In this document: piece by piece, positions 47,685 to 56,513 of the stretch
How the letters are laid out: each line of letters opens with the position of its first letter
Position numbering within the stretch: the first letter of the stretch is position 1
Source: Mergibacter septicus
GTDB taxonomy: Bacteria > Pseudomonadota > Gammaproteobacteria > Enterobacterales > Pasteurellaceae
DNA length: 64,000 nucleotides
Direction of reading: 5' to 3'
NCBI RefSeq assembly: GCF_003265225.1
Contig: NZ_CP022013.1
Span: 715,001-779,000, forward strand
Made by a program: the position numbers and the translations under genes
Notes under the pieces: generated by a model
The model's input: only the letters and a program-made list of their open reading frames with translations
What the model was told of the DNA's origin: nothing
Databases searched by the model: none

Positions 47685-48362
47685 TTATTTTTGCAAAGAT
47701 AAATAATCCTCTAAATTATCCATCTCTCCAGCATCATTTTGGTCTAGAAGAATAGTTTTCACTTGTAAGTTTTCTAATAAACCTCTTGGAATATCGTCCC
47801 AATATAATTTAGGGTTTGATAATAAATCAGGCATCATAAAATTATTTAAGGCTTTTTTTATTTTTCCACTCTCAACGGGTTTCCAATATGAAACACCCAA
47901 TAATGACGGACGATTTTCACTGCTAACCATAATTTCTTCAACAAACCCTTGTGAATTAACCTGCGGTATCCACTCATTATGAGTTTTTTCACGTTGAATT
48001 AAAAAATAACTACTATAGTCATTTTGAGGTAAAAATATATTTTTAAATAATACTACATCAGCATCAATAACATAAGAATGATGAAAATTATCTATCGCTT
48101 TAAAAAAAGAATAAATATTATTATATTCCGCATATTTTTCATTATAAACTAACTTTACTTGGTATTTATCAGTTAGATATGATAATAAGTGGCTATTATG
48201 TCCCGTTACGATTGTAATATCATAAATTTTTGCTTGATGTAAATATTCTATTGTTCTCTCTAAATTAGGCTTTCCTTTAATATTAAATAAAGCTTTATGG
48301 TTATTTTCAGTTAATTCTTTAAAACGAGATCCTAATCCTGCTGCTAAAATAATTGCATTCAT
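47685..48362 (-). CDS. licC: CTP:phosphocholine cytidylyltransferase LicC/PcgC
   Basis: Activates phosphocholine to CDP-choline. The 225 residues start with the nucleotidyltransferase motif NAIILAAGLGSRFKELTENNHKAL, with a VIDADVVLF metal-binding acidic segment near residue 96 and an ENRPSLLGVSYW C-terminal block. It overlaps the end of licB by an ATGA and is the third step in choline uptake, phosphorylation, activation and transfer. The whole lic block is visibly more AT-rich than flanking genes. Confidence 0.92.
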   Translation of the reverse strand: MNAIILAAGLGSRFKELTENNHKALFNIKGKPNLERTIEYLHQAKIYDITIVTGHNSHLLSYLTDKYQVKLVYNEKYAEYNNIYSFFKAIDNFHHSYVIDADVVLFKNIFLPQNDYSSYFLIQREKTHNEWIPQVNSQGFVEEIMVSSENRPSLLGVSYWKPVESGKIKKALNNFMMPDLLSNPKLYWDDIPRGLLENLQVKTILLDQNDAGEMDNLEDYLSLQK

Positions 48363-49303
48363 TTTTTATTCCTTTTAAGAGATACGGTTATGACTGAAAA
48401 TAAGATAAAACTAGCACCTAAAATAGTTTCCCAGCTTATTGATTGATAAAATAATGAAAAAATCACCACCCACAACATATAACTAATATTTAAATTAATT
48501 GCATATACAGCACCAATTTTGTTAATTGCTTGATAATAACAAAAATAAGATAATAAACTTAAAATAGAAATAGGTATTAATTTTAATAAAAAAATAAATA
48601 AATTTATTTCTGTTAAAAAAATCTTTTCTTTTAGAAAGATAAAAAATAATATTATCCCTATACTGCCTAATCCTATTGAACAGCAATACCTAATTGCAAG
48701 TAGTAATTCTGGTGGAAATAATTGTATATTATCTTTCTGATTAGAATAATAATCACATAAAATAGCCTCAGCTCCCCAACACATTGCACTACTAAAAGCA
48801 AAAATAAAACCTAATACACTTAATAGATCTAGATGAATACCACCTGATAAAATGATGATACCAATAACAGTCAATATAATAGCAGAATATTGAATGAAGG
48901 CGAGTTTTTTACCTAAGATGAAACGGCTTAACAATACCGCTATCACTGGATAGATAGATGAAATAATGGCTGTATTTTCTGCTCCCATACTAATTAATGC
49001 AATAACATAACAGAGCATTCCAAGAGGACAAATCAAGAAAAACCATCCGTGAGATAAAATAGTTTTCTTCTGTTGAACTATTTGATTAATAATATTCTTT
49101 TTATAAAAAATCAATAAAATTAAGGCATATAACTCGGTAAATAAAAAAATAACAATGGATATAAAGCCTAATTCATATAAAGAATTAGGGAAATTAATAA
49201 TATGGTTAATCAGTGTAAGATTACAAGCCCATAAAAAACCTGAAAGCAAACCAAAATAAGTACCCTGTACTGAGATATTAAATAGATCTAATTTTAATTT
49301 CAT
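48359..49303 (-). CDS. licB: Choline permease LicB/PcgB (EamA/DMT family)
   Basis: A ten-helix membrane carrier of the drug/metabolite transporter superfamily, 314 residues, with two EamA repeats (about 15-150 and 165-310); GLLSGFLWACNLTLINHI and GAEAILCDYY are typical of LicB rather than other EamA proteins. In H. influenzae it imports choline for surface decoration. Base composition is extreme, with 60-base stretches near 15% G+C. It starts 11 bases after licA. Confidence 0.9.
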   Translation of the reverse strand: MKLKLDLFNISVQGTYFGLLSGFLWACNLTLINHIINFPNSLYELGFISIVIFLFTELYALILLIFYKKNIINQIVQQKKTILSHGWFFLICPLGMLCYVIALISMGAENTAIISSIYPVIAVLLSRFILGKKLAFIQYSAIILTVIGIIILSGGIHLDLLSVLGFIFAFSSAMCWGAEAILCDYYSNQKDNIQLFPPELLLAIRYCCSIGLGSIGIILFFIFLKEKIFLTEINLFIFLLKLIPISILSLLSYFCYYQAINKIGAVYAINLNISYMLWVVIFSLFYQSISWETILGASFILFSVITVSLKRNKK

Positions 49304-49314
49304 TTAAATACCAC

Positions 49315-50214
49315 TTAATATTTTATTATATAATCAGCATATAAAGCTTTAGCTTGCTCTAAACGACGATATTTGTATGAGCCAAAATTATCCCCATTTG
49401 CTTCTTTAATTAAAGTCCACAAATACCATAATGTATTTTGTAATATTTTATAAATAATAATTTTTTGCTTTTGTTTTTCTCTTTCTAATTGAGTTAAATC
49501 AGAGAAATAAGACACAATAAAATCATTTTCTGCTTGAGGACTAATACTAGTTTCTAAAAATAATGAAGCCAAATCCCAAGTAGGGTCATTCATAGATGAA
49601 TATTCCCAATCAATTAAATATAATTTTTCCTCATTATTGCCTTCCCCCATCACAAAATTTTCTGCGACTAAATCATTGTGGCAAGGTTTATTTTCTATCC
49701 CTAATTCAACTAATTTATCATATAAAGAAAGTGCTTTTTCTTCAAATTCAAGAAAATCTTTTTCGAGAATAATTCCATATTTTTTAATTAAATTTTTATA
49801 ATGTTTATACTCTTGAAGATAGTCTAACTTATTTGAAAATTTTATCTCTGAATTATGCAATAATTTTAGTAATGATAATATTTTATCTAATTTAGCTGAA
49901 ATTGAATATGGTGATAATGTCCTTGCTGATGGAATATATTCAGTAACTTTATAACCATTTTTTTCATCAAAGAAAACTATTTTGGGATTAATACCTAAAT
50001 TTTGAGCTAAAACACTATTTTCATATTCATTATATCTGTTAATTAAATCATTAGAACCATTTCCAGAAACTCTGAAAACAAAGCGTTCTAAATCCTTTGT
50101 TGTAATTAAATAATTACAATTTGTCATTCCTCCAATTATCTGACAATCGATTATTTTCTCTTGAGGATAATGAAGAAATTGACAAAATAAATTCACTATT
50201 TGTGCTATATTCAT
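49315..50214 (-). CDS. licA: Choline kinase LicA/PcgA
   Basis: Phosphorylates imported choline with ATP. The 299 residues contain the aminoglycoside-phosphotransferase-like fold motifs: GGMTNCNYLI near residue 29, the catalytic CHNDLVAENFVM near 180 and LIDWEYSSMNDPTWDLASLF near 205. It overlaps licD by ATGA. Unlike H. influenzae licA, the 5' end carries no tetranucleotide (CAAT) tract, and I see no long G tract as reported for P. multocida pcgA, so phase variation by slippage is not evident here. Confidence 0.93.
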   Translation of the reverse strand: MNIAQIVNLFCQFLHYPQEKIIDCQIIGGMTNCNYLITTKDLERFVFRVSGNGSNDLINRYNEYENSVLAQNLGINPKIVFFDEKNGYKVTEYIPSARTLSPYSISAKLDKILSLLKLLHNSEIKFSNKLDYLQEYKHYKNLIKKYGIILEKDFLEFEEKALSLYDKLVELGIENKPCHNDLVAENFVMGEGNNEEKLYLIDWEYSSMNDPTWDLASLFLETSISPQAENDFIVSYFSDLTQLEREKQKQKIIIYKILQNTLWYLWTLIKEANGDNFGSYKYRRLEQAKALYADYIIKY

Positions 50215-51008
50215 CGTAAATATACCTCAACATTATGCCCAATACGCTCTTCTTTAGGTGGTAGTTTCATATAATCACCATAATATTGAGATAAAAAACG
50301 GTCATATTCTGCAATCACAGGAAATTGATACCCTTCAAAGTCAAGATTAATCATATTAGTAAACATCTCTTTGGTATAAATATTTTTACTAATATCTCTA
50401 TCTGGTACGGTACAAGCGGCAATGTAATTTGTATTTGGGTAGGTGTAATTTAATTTGGTTATTTTATCTAAGAAATAATAAATTGAAGGGATTTTTCGAC
50501 TATATTTTTTAGCAATTAAATTAAGTAAAGCACCATGTCGATAAAAATGAGTTAACATCTTCTTATAAAAACGATGCTTACGTAAAATCTTTTGCTGTTC
50601 TTCTTGGTTAGAAGGAATATTATCTAAAGGAAAAATATCAATAAAAATACCGTACTCTATAGCACGTTTATTTATTTGTTCGATCAATAAAGTGTCTTTA
50701 TCAAAAAACTTTGCAACATATCCAATAAAAAAATTTTCTGGGCTTTCTATATCCCATAATTTATATTTAGTTGTTAATGAATTATTTTCTTTTTGCCAAC
50801 AAGTTACAAATTTATCATATTGCTCTCTTAGCATAAAGACATCAATATCATCATCCCAAGGAATAAAACCTTGATGACGTACAGCTCCGAGCATTGTTCC
50901 GTAAGCAAGGGAATACTGAATTTGGTGTTCTTTACAAAATTGATCAAAGATAAGAAGAGTGTTGAGTAATAACTGCTTATGTTCTATTGCGGTTATTTTT
51001 TGTTTCAT
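50211..51008 (-). CDS. licD: Phosphocholine transferase LicD/PcgD
   Basis: Transfers phosphocholine from CDP-choline to a glycan, in Pasteurellaceae the lipooligosaccharide. The 265 residues have the LicD/nucleotidyltransferase-fold signature YSLAYGTMLGAVRHQGFIPWDDDIDVFM near residues 36-63 and a C-terminal YYGDYMKLPPKEER. It is the first gene of a licD-A-B-C order, as in P. multocida pcgDABC, not the A-B-C-D order of H. influenzae. A strong promoter precedes it. Confidence 0.93.
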   Translation of the reverse strand: MKQKITAIEHKQLLLNTLLIFDQFCKEHQIQYSLAYGTMLGAVRHQGFIPWDDDIDVFMLREQYDKFVTCWQKENNSLTTKYKLWDIESPENFFIGYVAKFFDKDTLLIEQINKRAIEYGIFIDIFPLDNIPSNQEEQQKILRKHRFYKKMLTHFYRHGALLNLIAKKYSRKIPSIYYFLDKITKLNYTYPNTNYIAACTVPDRDISKNIYTKEMFTNMINLDFEGYQFPVIAEYDRFLSQYYGDYMKLPPKEERIGHNVEVYLR

Positions 51009-51047
51009 TTATAACAACCTGATAAATATACAATAATAAATTTGGCT

Positions 51048-51076
51048 ATTATATATAAAATTACATATTGTGTAAA
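51048..51076 (-). promoter_or_regulatory. Strong promoter of the licDABC-thiL-pgpA unit
   Basis: On the minus strand TTTACA (51071-51076) and a perfect TATAAT (51048-51053) are separated by exactly 17 bases. The predicted start of transcription is about 33 bases before the licD ATG. No repeat tract lies between or beside the boxes. Confidence 0.7.
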
Positions 51077-51126
51077 AACATCGGCAGTGACTTTAAGTAA
51101 TTTGGCTTGATAATATGTATGATTAA

Positions 51127-51166
51127 ATTCAATAGTTAAGAACTTTTTCTTAACCATTGAATTTTA
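51127..51166 (-). terminator. Hairpin between ilvH and licD
   Basis: aattcaat-gttaaga and tcttaac-attgaatt arms (15 paired bases with one mismatch) enclose an acttttt loop, starting 10 bases after the ilvH stop. The 3' flank is only weakly T-rich. It probably separates the ilv and lic transcripts. Confidence 0.65.
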
Positions 51167-51175
51167 TTGACAACA

Positions 51176-51676
51176 TTAACGAGCAGATAAGCAATTTTTC
51201 TCCCCTCGAGATAAACTAATTAAGCCAGAGCGAGCAATTTCGATAATATTCGTTTCATTTTTGACTGCTTTGATAAATGCATCTAATTTATCCGTATCCC
51301 CACTTAGTTGGATAGTGTACGATTTTGGTGTGATATCAACTATTTGCCCACGATAAATATCACACATACGTTTTAATTCATCTCGTGTATTACCATGTGC
51401 TTGAACCTTAAGTAGTAGAATTTCTCGTTCAATATGTTCCACTTCACTTAAGCTAATGACTTTATAAACATCAATCAATTTATGGAGCTGTTTTTCAATC
51501 TGTTCTAAAATTGTTTCATCTCCAACGGCTTCAATCGTCATTCTTGATAATGTTGGATCGTCTGTCGGTGCTACGGTTAAACTTTCAATATTAAAAGCTC
51601 GTTGAGAAAATAACCCTACTACTCTAGATAATGCCCCTGTTTCATTTTCTAATAAGACTGATAAAATTCTACGCAT
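51176..51676 (-). CDS. ilvH: Acetolactate synthase small (regulatory) subunit
   Basis: Regulatory partner of IlvI, carrying valine feedback inhibition. The 166 residues show the N-terminal ACT domain ([34 protein letters not shown]) that binds valine, given here by key spans [14 protein letters not shown] and [13 protein letters not shown], and the C-terminal domain with [18 protein letters not shown]. Its ATG overlaps the ilvI stop by one base (TAATG), as expected for coupled subunits. Confidence 0.96.
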   Translation of the reverse strand: MRRILSVLLENETGALSRVVGLFSQRAFNIESLTVAPTDDPTLSRMTIEAVGDETILEQIEKQLHKLIDVYKVISLSEVEHIEREILLLKVQAHGNTRDELKRMCDIYRGQIVDITPKSYTIQLSGDTDKLDAFIKAVKNETNIIEIARSGLISLSRGEKNCLSAR

Positions 51677-53394
51677 TAGCTTCTCTCCGTTTTACTTAAA
51701 AACATTTCATTCATTGCACCACCACGAATCAGCATTGGATAAACGTGTTCGGTTGCATCAACATTAATATCAACAAATACCAATTTGTCAGGTATTGAAA
51801 ATGCTTGTGTGAGTTTCTCTTCTAATTCTGAAAAATGATTAATTTGGATCCCTATATGGCCATAGGCTTCAGCCAATTTTACAAAATCAGGTAAAGAATT
51901 CATGTATGACTGTGAATGGCGACCTGAATAGATCATATCTTGCCACTGTTTTACCATACCTAGAAAACGATTATTTAAACTAATAATTACGATCGGAATT
52001 TCGTACTGCTGTGCGGTAGATAATTCCTGAATATTCATTTGGATACTTCCATCACCTGTTATGCAAATAACCTTTTCTTGTGGGTGAGCCAGCTTAACGC
52101 CTAAAGCTGCAGGTAAACCAAAGCCCATTGTGCCTAATCCACCAGAATTGATCCAACGACGTGGTTTATCAAAAGGATAATGTAAAGCGGTGAACATTTG
52201 ATGTTGCCCAACATCAGAAGCAATATAAGCCTCCCCTTTGGTTAAACGATAAATTGTTTCTATAACTTGTTGCGGTTTGATAACTTCTTCAGAGATTTGA
52301 TAAGCAAGGCATTTTTTTGCTTTCCATTGAGTAATTTTTTGCCACCAATCCACCAAACGGGTCTGTGCTTTAATAATGTCATCTTCATTTAAGAGCATTA
52401 GGAATTCATCTAAGACATTTTCAGCATTCCCTACAATTGGGATATCCGCTTTTACATTTTTTGAAATGGAGGTTGGATCAATATCAATATGAATGACTTT
52501 GGCATTTGGACAATATTTCGCTAAATTATTTGTAGTACGATCATCGAAACGGACGCCTATTCCAATAATCAAATCACTATGATGCATTGCATTATTCGCT
52601 TCATAAGTACCATGCATACCTAGCATACCTAAAAATTGTTGATGACTGCCAGGAAAACCACCTAATCCCATTAATGAGGAGGTTACGGGTAAATTGAGAT
52701 CCTGTGCAAATTGAGTTACCTTCTCAGCACAATTAGCTGCAATCACACCACCGCCAATAAAAAGAACAGGTTGTTTTGCCACTTGAATAGCTTTTAATGC
52801 TTTCTTAATTTGCCCCTTATGCCCTGTAATAGTTGGATTATAAGAACGTAAATAGACTTTTTCAGGATAATTATAAGGATATTTCACTTCTGGATTTAAC
52901 ACGTCTTTTGGAAAATCGATCACCACAGGACCGGGACGACCACTCGCAGCGATATAAAAAGCTTTCTTCATTACCTCTGGAATGTCAGTCGCATTTTTTA
53001 TCATAAAGCTATGCTTCACAACGGGACGTGATATACCAACCATATCACATTCTTGAAAAGCATCACTGCCGATTAAGTTACTCATAACCTGACCTGACAA
53101 AATAACCAGTGGTACGGAATCCATATAAGCGGTAGCGATACCAGTGATTGTATTGGTTGCTCCTGGTCCTGAAGTAATTAAAACACATCCTACTTCTCCA
53201 GTTGAACGTGCATAACCATCTGCCATATGAACAGCACCTTGTTCATGGCGAACTAAAATATGTTCAATACCACCTAAAGTATGGATAGCATCATAAATAT
53301 CTAATACTGATCCACCGGGATAGCCAAATAAATATTTGACCCCTTGATCACGTAATGATTGCACCACCATTTCTGCCCCAGATAATTTTTTCAT
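51676..53394 (-). CDS. ilvI: Acetolactate synthase III large subunit
   Basis: Thiamine-diphosphate enzyme condensing pyruvate with pyruvate or 2-ketobutyrate for branched-chain amino acids. ATG 53394 ([18 protein letters not shown]) is preceded by an excellent SD, AAGGAGGGG, and gives 572 residues, the E. coli IlvI length; an earlier in-frame start at 53418 lacks one. The catalytic Glu is in [19 protein letters not shown]-region residues in [10 protein letters not shown], and the ThDP motif [29 protein letters not shown] is near 430 (key residues GDGS and NN). Confidence 0.96.
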   Translation of the reverse strand: MKKLSGAEMVVQSLRDQGVKYLFGYPGGSVLDIYDAIHTLGGIEHILVRHEQGAVHMADGYARSTGEVGCVLITSGPGATNTITGIATAYMDSVPLVILSGQVMSNLIGSDAFQECDMVGISRPVVKHSFMIKNATDIPEVMKKAFYIAASGRPGPVVIDFPKDVLNPEVKYPYNYPEKVYLRSYNPTITGHKGQIKKALKAIQVAKQPVLFIGGGVIAANCAEKVTQFAQDLNLPVTSSLMGLGGFPGSHQQFLGMLGMHGTYEANNAMHHSDLIIGIGVRFDDRTTNNLAKYCPNAKVIHIDIDPTSISKNVKADIPIVGNAENVLDEFLMLLNEDDIIKAQTRLVDWWQKITQWKAKKCLAYQISEEVIKPQQVIETIYRLTKGEAYIASDVGQHQMFTALHYPFDKPRRWINSGGLGTMGFGLPAALGVKLAHPQEKVICITGDGSIQMNIQELSTAQQYEIPIVIISLNNRFLGMVKQWQDMIYSGRHSQSYMNSLPDFVKLAEAYGHIGIQINHFSELEEKLTQAFSIPDKLVFVDINVDATEHVYPMLIRGGAMNEMFLSKTERS

Positions 53395-53576
53395 ACTTCC
53401 CCTCCTTAATAATGCCAAATTGCAAATTACTCTTTTTTGAGTGTAATTTCTTTTTACTGTAAGTTTTTTAGTTTGTCTATGTTTATTTTTTGACAGGACA
53501 AGAAAGAAAAAAGATTAAAATATCGAAATATTTAAATTTTTAGAATTAAATAAAGAAAAATTATCTAAAAATAAAA

Positions 53577-53601
53577 AAAATGCGACTTAATGTCGCATTT
53601 T
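53577..53601 (-). terminator. Terminator downstream of the lysine-riboswitch carrier gene
   Basis: aaaatgcgac/gtcgcatttt with a 5-base loop; on the minus strand a run of T follows. It ends transcription from the gene at 53650-55197 before ilvI. Confidence 0.9.
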
Positions 53602-53649
53602 ATAAAATAATTAGAATTAAATTTTTTTATATTTATTTCGTTTTTATAC

Positions 53650-55197
53650 TTATCTTGACACCGTATTCAGCACTGACGATTTATTTTTAAATAGCCATAG
53701 CAAGATGCTTAAACTTATTCCGCTGACAAGGAAGCCTAATCCTGTTGATTCCGTGAATCCTAAGCAGATAAAACCTAATAACGAAGCGACCGCAACAATT
53801 ACAGCATAAGGTAATTGGGTTGTGACATGATCGATATGATGGCAAGATGCCCCTGTGGATGAAAGAATAGTTGTATCAGAGACTGGTGAACAATGATCAC
53901 CACAAACTGCACCAGCCATTACCGCTGCCATGCAAGGTAAAATCATATTAGGATCGGCATTAGCCGCAATAGAAGCTGCAATTGGTAACATAATGCCAAA
54001 AGTTCCCCAACTTGTTCCTGTAGAAAATGCCATAACTACCGCAAGAATAAACAGTAAAGCAGGTAAAAATTCTGTGGTTAATGTTCCTGATACTAAAGTT
54101 GATAAATATTTTCCTGTTTGCATATCACCAACAACGGCATTGATTGTCCAAGCAAAGAATAAAATTGTAATTGCACCAGACATTGATTTAAACCCGACAA
54201 AAAATGCTGTGATATATTCTTTAAAACTAATTAATCTGAATACACATAAACTAACGACAACTAATGCAGCAATACCACCAACAACTAATGAAATTCCTAC
54301 TGTTGTATTTTCAAAAGCACCTAAAATACTAAATGCCTTTCCATCTGCAATTAATGCCTGATAGCCAGTAAATATCATCATAAATACAGTGACAAGAATT
54401 AAAGTTAATATTGGTAATAATAATGCGTAAACTCGTCCATTCGTTGCTGAGTTATCCTCATTTGTTGCGATATTATTTGAACTTTCTAATGCTTTTTGTT
54501 CATGTTTTGCCATTGAACCAATATCAAAAGAAAAATATGCAACAATAAATACGGTAATTAATGCAAATAAAGCATAATAATTCATAGCACTCATTCTAAT
54601 AAAAGCACCAATTGGGGAATAATCAGTCACAGCGTGAGTTGTTAATAAGCCAGCGACTAATGTCATTATATAAGCTCCCCAACTTGAAATAGGCATTAAA
54701 ACACACATAGGTGCAGCCGTTGAATCTAAAATATATGCGAGTTTTGCACGAGAAACTTTAAATTTATCCGTAACTGGGCGAGCAATTGCACCAACTGCTA
54801 AACTATGAAAATAATCATCAATAAAAGTAAAAAAGACTAAAGATGCAGTCATTAATTTTGCACCTTTTCTATCTTTAATATGTTTTTGTGCCCAAGCCGC
54901 AAAGGCTTGATTACTACCTGAAATAGTTAAAATAGATGTTAATGCGCCTAATAAAAGTAAAAATATAATAATGTTTAAGCTATCATAATTAATACCTTCA
55001 TCATACACCAAAGAAACAACACTATTTTTTATATAAATAATCGTATTTATCATATTGCCTTGAGTTAACATAAGTGAACCAACAATAATTCCAAGGCTTA
55101 AAGATAATAAAACACGACGTGTAATCATTGCTAAAGCTAATGCTAAAATTGGTGGTATTACCGACCAAGCTGATGTAGAAAAATTAGCTAATTCCAT
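53650..55197 (-). CDS. lysW: NhaC-family carrier under lysine riboswitch, likely lysine transporter LysW
   Basis: A 515-residue inner-membrane protein with about 12 hydrophobic segments and the NhaC-family signature FFTFIDDYFHSLAVGAIARPVTDKFKVSRAKLAYI (key spans TFIDDYFHSLAVGAIARP, KLAYILDSTAAPMCVLMP). NhaC proteins are often labelled Na+/H+ antiporters, but comparative work on lysine riboswitches proposed that the riboswitch-linked NhaC homologues of Pasteurellaceae import lysine (LysW). Because a clear lysine riboswitch precedes this gene, I favour lysine uptake. Confidence 0.85.
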   Translation of the reverse strand: MELANFSTSAWSVIPPILALALAMITRRVLLSLSLGIIVGSLMLTQGNMINTIIYIKNSVVSLVYDEGINYDSLNIIIFLLLLGALTSILTISGSNQAFAAWAQKHIKDRKGAKLMTASLVFFTFIDDYFHSLAVGAIARPVTDKFKVSRAKLAYILDSTAAPMCVLMPISSWGAYIMTLVAGLLTTHAVTDYSPIGAFIRMSAMNYYALFALITVFIVAYFSFDIGSMAKHEQKALESSNNIATNEDNSATNGRVYALLLPILTLILVTVFMMIFTGYQALIADGKAFSILGAFENTTVGISLVVGGIAALVVVSLCVFRLISFKEYITAFFVGFKSMSGAITILFFAWTINAVVGDMQTGKYLSTLVSGTLTTEFLPALLFILAVVMAFSTGTSWGTFGIMLPIAASIAANADPNMILPCMAAVMAGAVCGDHCSPVSDTTILSSTGASCHHIDHVTTQLPYAVIVAVASLLGFICLGFTESTGLGFLVSGISLSILLWLFKNKSSVLNTVSR

Positions 55198-55715
55198 TGA
55201 CCTCTACCTATAAAAATAAAGTGGGAGATCTACAGTAGTTATAACCCTGAATAAGAGGGATTTAAAAGGTGGGATAACAGAGATAATATTAACCAACCCT
55301 AACTGTAGCGCTCCATAGTTATAAATAATAAAAATACTATGGCAGTATCGCCCCTTTCGATAACGATACCAACCAATCAAGATGACGCTTGATTGATTTC
55401 GGCGGTTACTCCTTTCCCTTTTTTTCAACGTTGTCAGCTCGAAAAAGATACTTATAGTAATCGCACCTCTACAAATGTAGGATAGATAAAAGATTACAAT
55501 AAGATAATGAAAATGCCAAGTTATTATTTAATAAAAAAGATAAATTACTTTTGTTTAAGATTATATCTGATTATTCTTTTTTAAATATATTAGATTTTAT
55601 TTCAAACCGAATAATTTTCATATTTACCTCTAATTCTATTTAAGTTATGATTAGCGAACAATAATGCTATTTTACCTATTGGTACATTGAAATTTAATTT
55701 AATGGAGGTTCAAAG
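55198..55715. other. Divergent intergenic region between the lysine carrier gene and hns
   Basis: The left 280 bases are the lysine riboswitch and its expression platform. The right 230 bases are very AT-rich and must hold the promoters of both the riboswitch transcript and hns; I cannot choose a specific -10/-35 pair. No further gene. Confidence 0.6.
55300..55480 (-). ncRNA. Lysine riboswitch (L box)
   Basis: On the minus strand the leader contains the conserved elements in order: GAGGTGCG (55462-55469), the AGTA/GTATC S-turn stem, GGGAAAGGAGTAACCGCCGAA (across about 55398-55418, key core AACCGCCGAA), GGTTGGTATCG, CCATAGTA, and the closing ACTATGGAGCGCTAC before 55303. The closing stem pairs tgtagagg...gcgctaca. 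A distal segment ctgtag (about 55230-55236 on the plus strand as ctacag) could compete with the 3' closing arm as the expression platform. Confidence 0.92.
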
Positions 55716-56126
55716 ATGAACGAAACTTTAAAAGTATTGACCAATATTAGAAGTTTACGTGTATTAGCACGTGAATTAAGTTTAGAACAATTAGAAGCAA
55801 TTGCAGAAAAAATTAATGCTGTTTTAGATGAACGTCGTCATGATGAAAAACAACGTTTAGAAGAGATTGCAGCGAAAAAAGCGAAAATTAATAAATATAA
55901 AGAATTATTAGAGCAAGAAGGTCTTTCTGCTGAAGATTTATTTGATTTAAATACAACAACAAGAGAAATATCCACGTCGAAAAAACGTGCAACTCGTCCT
56001 GCAAAATATAAATATATTGATGAGAATGGTGAAAGTAAAACTTGGACAGGACAAGGTCGTACACCAAAAGCAATTCAGATGCATTTAGATCAAGGTGGTA
56101 GTTTAGAAAGTTTTGAGATTAAATAA
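55716..56126 (+). CDS. hns: H-NS-family nucleoid protein
   Basis: An abundant DNA-binding protein that silences AT-rich DNA. The 136 residues have the N-terminal oligomerisation helices (LTNIRSLRVLARELSLEQLEAIAEKINAVLDER; key span SLRVLARELSLEQLEAI), a linker, and the C-terminal DNA-binding domain with KYKYIDENGESKTWTGQGRTPKAIQ (key motif TWTGQGRTPKAI), the QGR hook that enters the minor groove. SD ATGGAGG precedes the ATG. The AT-rich lic genes nearby are plausible targets. Confidence 0.95.
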   Translation: MNETLKVLTNIRSLRVLARELSLEQLEAIAEKINAVLDERRHDEKQRLEEIAAKKAKINKYKELLEQEGLSAEDLFDLNTTTREISTSKKRATRPAKYKYIDENGESKTWTGQGRTPKAIQMHLDQGGSLESFEIK

Positions 56127-56195
56127 TATTTTTAAAAAATAAAGATTATATAATCTTATCTATTATAAGTATTCATTCAAAATTAAAAGTTATTT

Positions 56196-56235
56196 AAAGT
56201 GCAATAAATTTAATTATTTATTGCACTTTTATTTT
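56196..56235 (+). terminator. Terminator after hns
   Basis: aaagtgcaataaa/tttattgcacttt inverted repeat with an 8-base loop followed by a T-rich tract. Confidence 0.88.
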
Positions 56236-56407
56236 TACTATAAAAGTTTAATTATTACTCAATTAAAATTAGTATAACTGCTGTCATCTGTTTAGATCAT
56301 CAGCAAACGTTTTACTTTCAACCTCAAGAGAATATTTTCGTATTGAGATATATTCTTATTTATTAACAAGTTAATTAATGTCAATAAATAATCGAAATTA
56401 AAAGTGC

Positions 56408-56435
56408 TTGAACTTTTTCAAAAACACACTATATT
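56408..56435 (+). promoter_or_regulatory. Likely nrdAB promoter, overlapped by NrdR box 1
   Basis: TTGAAC (56408-56413) and TATATT (56430-56435) are 16 bases apart. The -10 lies inside NrdR box 1, so repressor binding would exclude RNA polymerase. Confidence 0.5.
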
Positions 56436-56470
56436 GTTGCTGCTTTCAAAAAAAACACTATATATTGTGT
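56424..56470 (+). promoter_or_regulatory. Tandem NrdR boxes before nrdA
   Basis: Box 2 (56455-56470, ACACTATATATTGTGT) matches the NrdR consensus ACACWAYATATWGNGT and is a perfect palindrome. Box 1 (56424-56439, ACACACTATATTGTTG) matches at 13 of 16. Their starts are 31 bases apart, about three helical turns, the usual spacing for cooperative NrdR binding. Confidence 0.8.
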
Positions 56471-56513
56471 TTCTAATCTACAACACATCCACTTCTATAC
56501 GGGTAAAATCAAC

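Larger units (their letters stand above)
56127..56513. other. hns-nrdA intergenic region
   Basis: Contains the hns terminator (56196-56231) and the nrdA promoter with two NrdR boxes (56408-56470). The middle part (about 56235-56400) is AT-rich and shows nothing else recognisable. Confidence 0.6.

Noticed and set aside
49315-51008. Tetranucleotide or homopolymer switch in licA or licD
   Set aside because: Read codon by codon near both starts; no CAAT-type tract and no G/C run long enough for slippage was found.
55204-55428. A 74-codon minus-strand open frame
   Set aside because: It lies entirely within the lysine riboswitch and its expression platform and resembles no protein.
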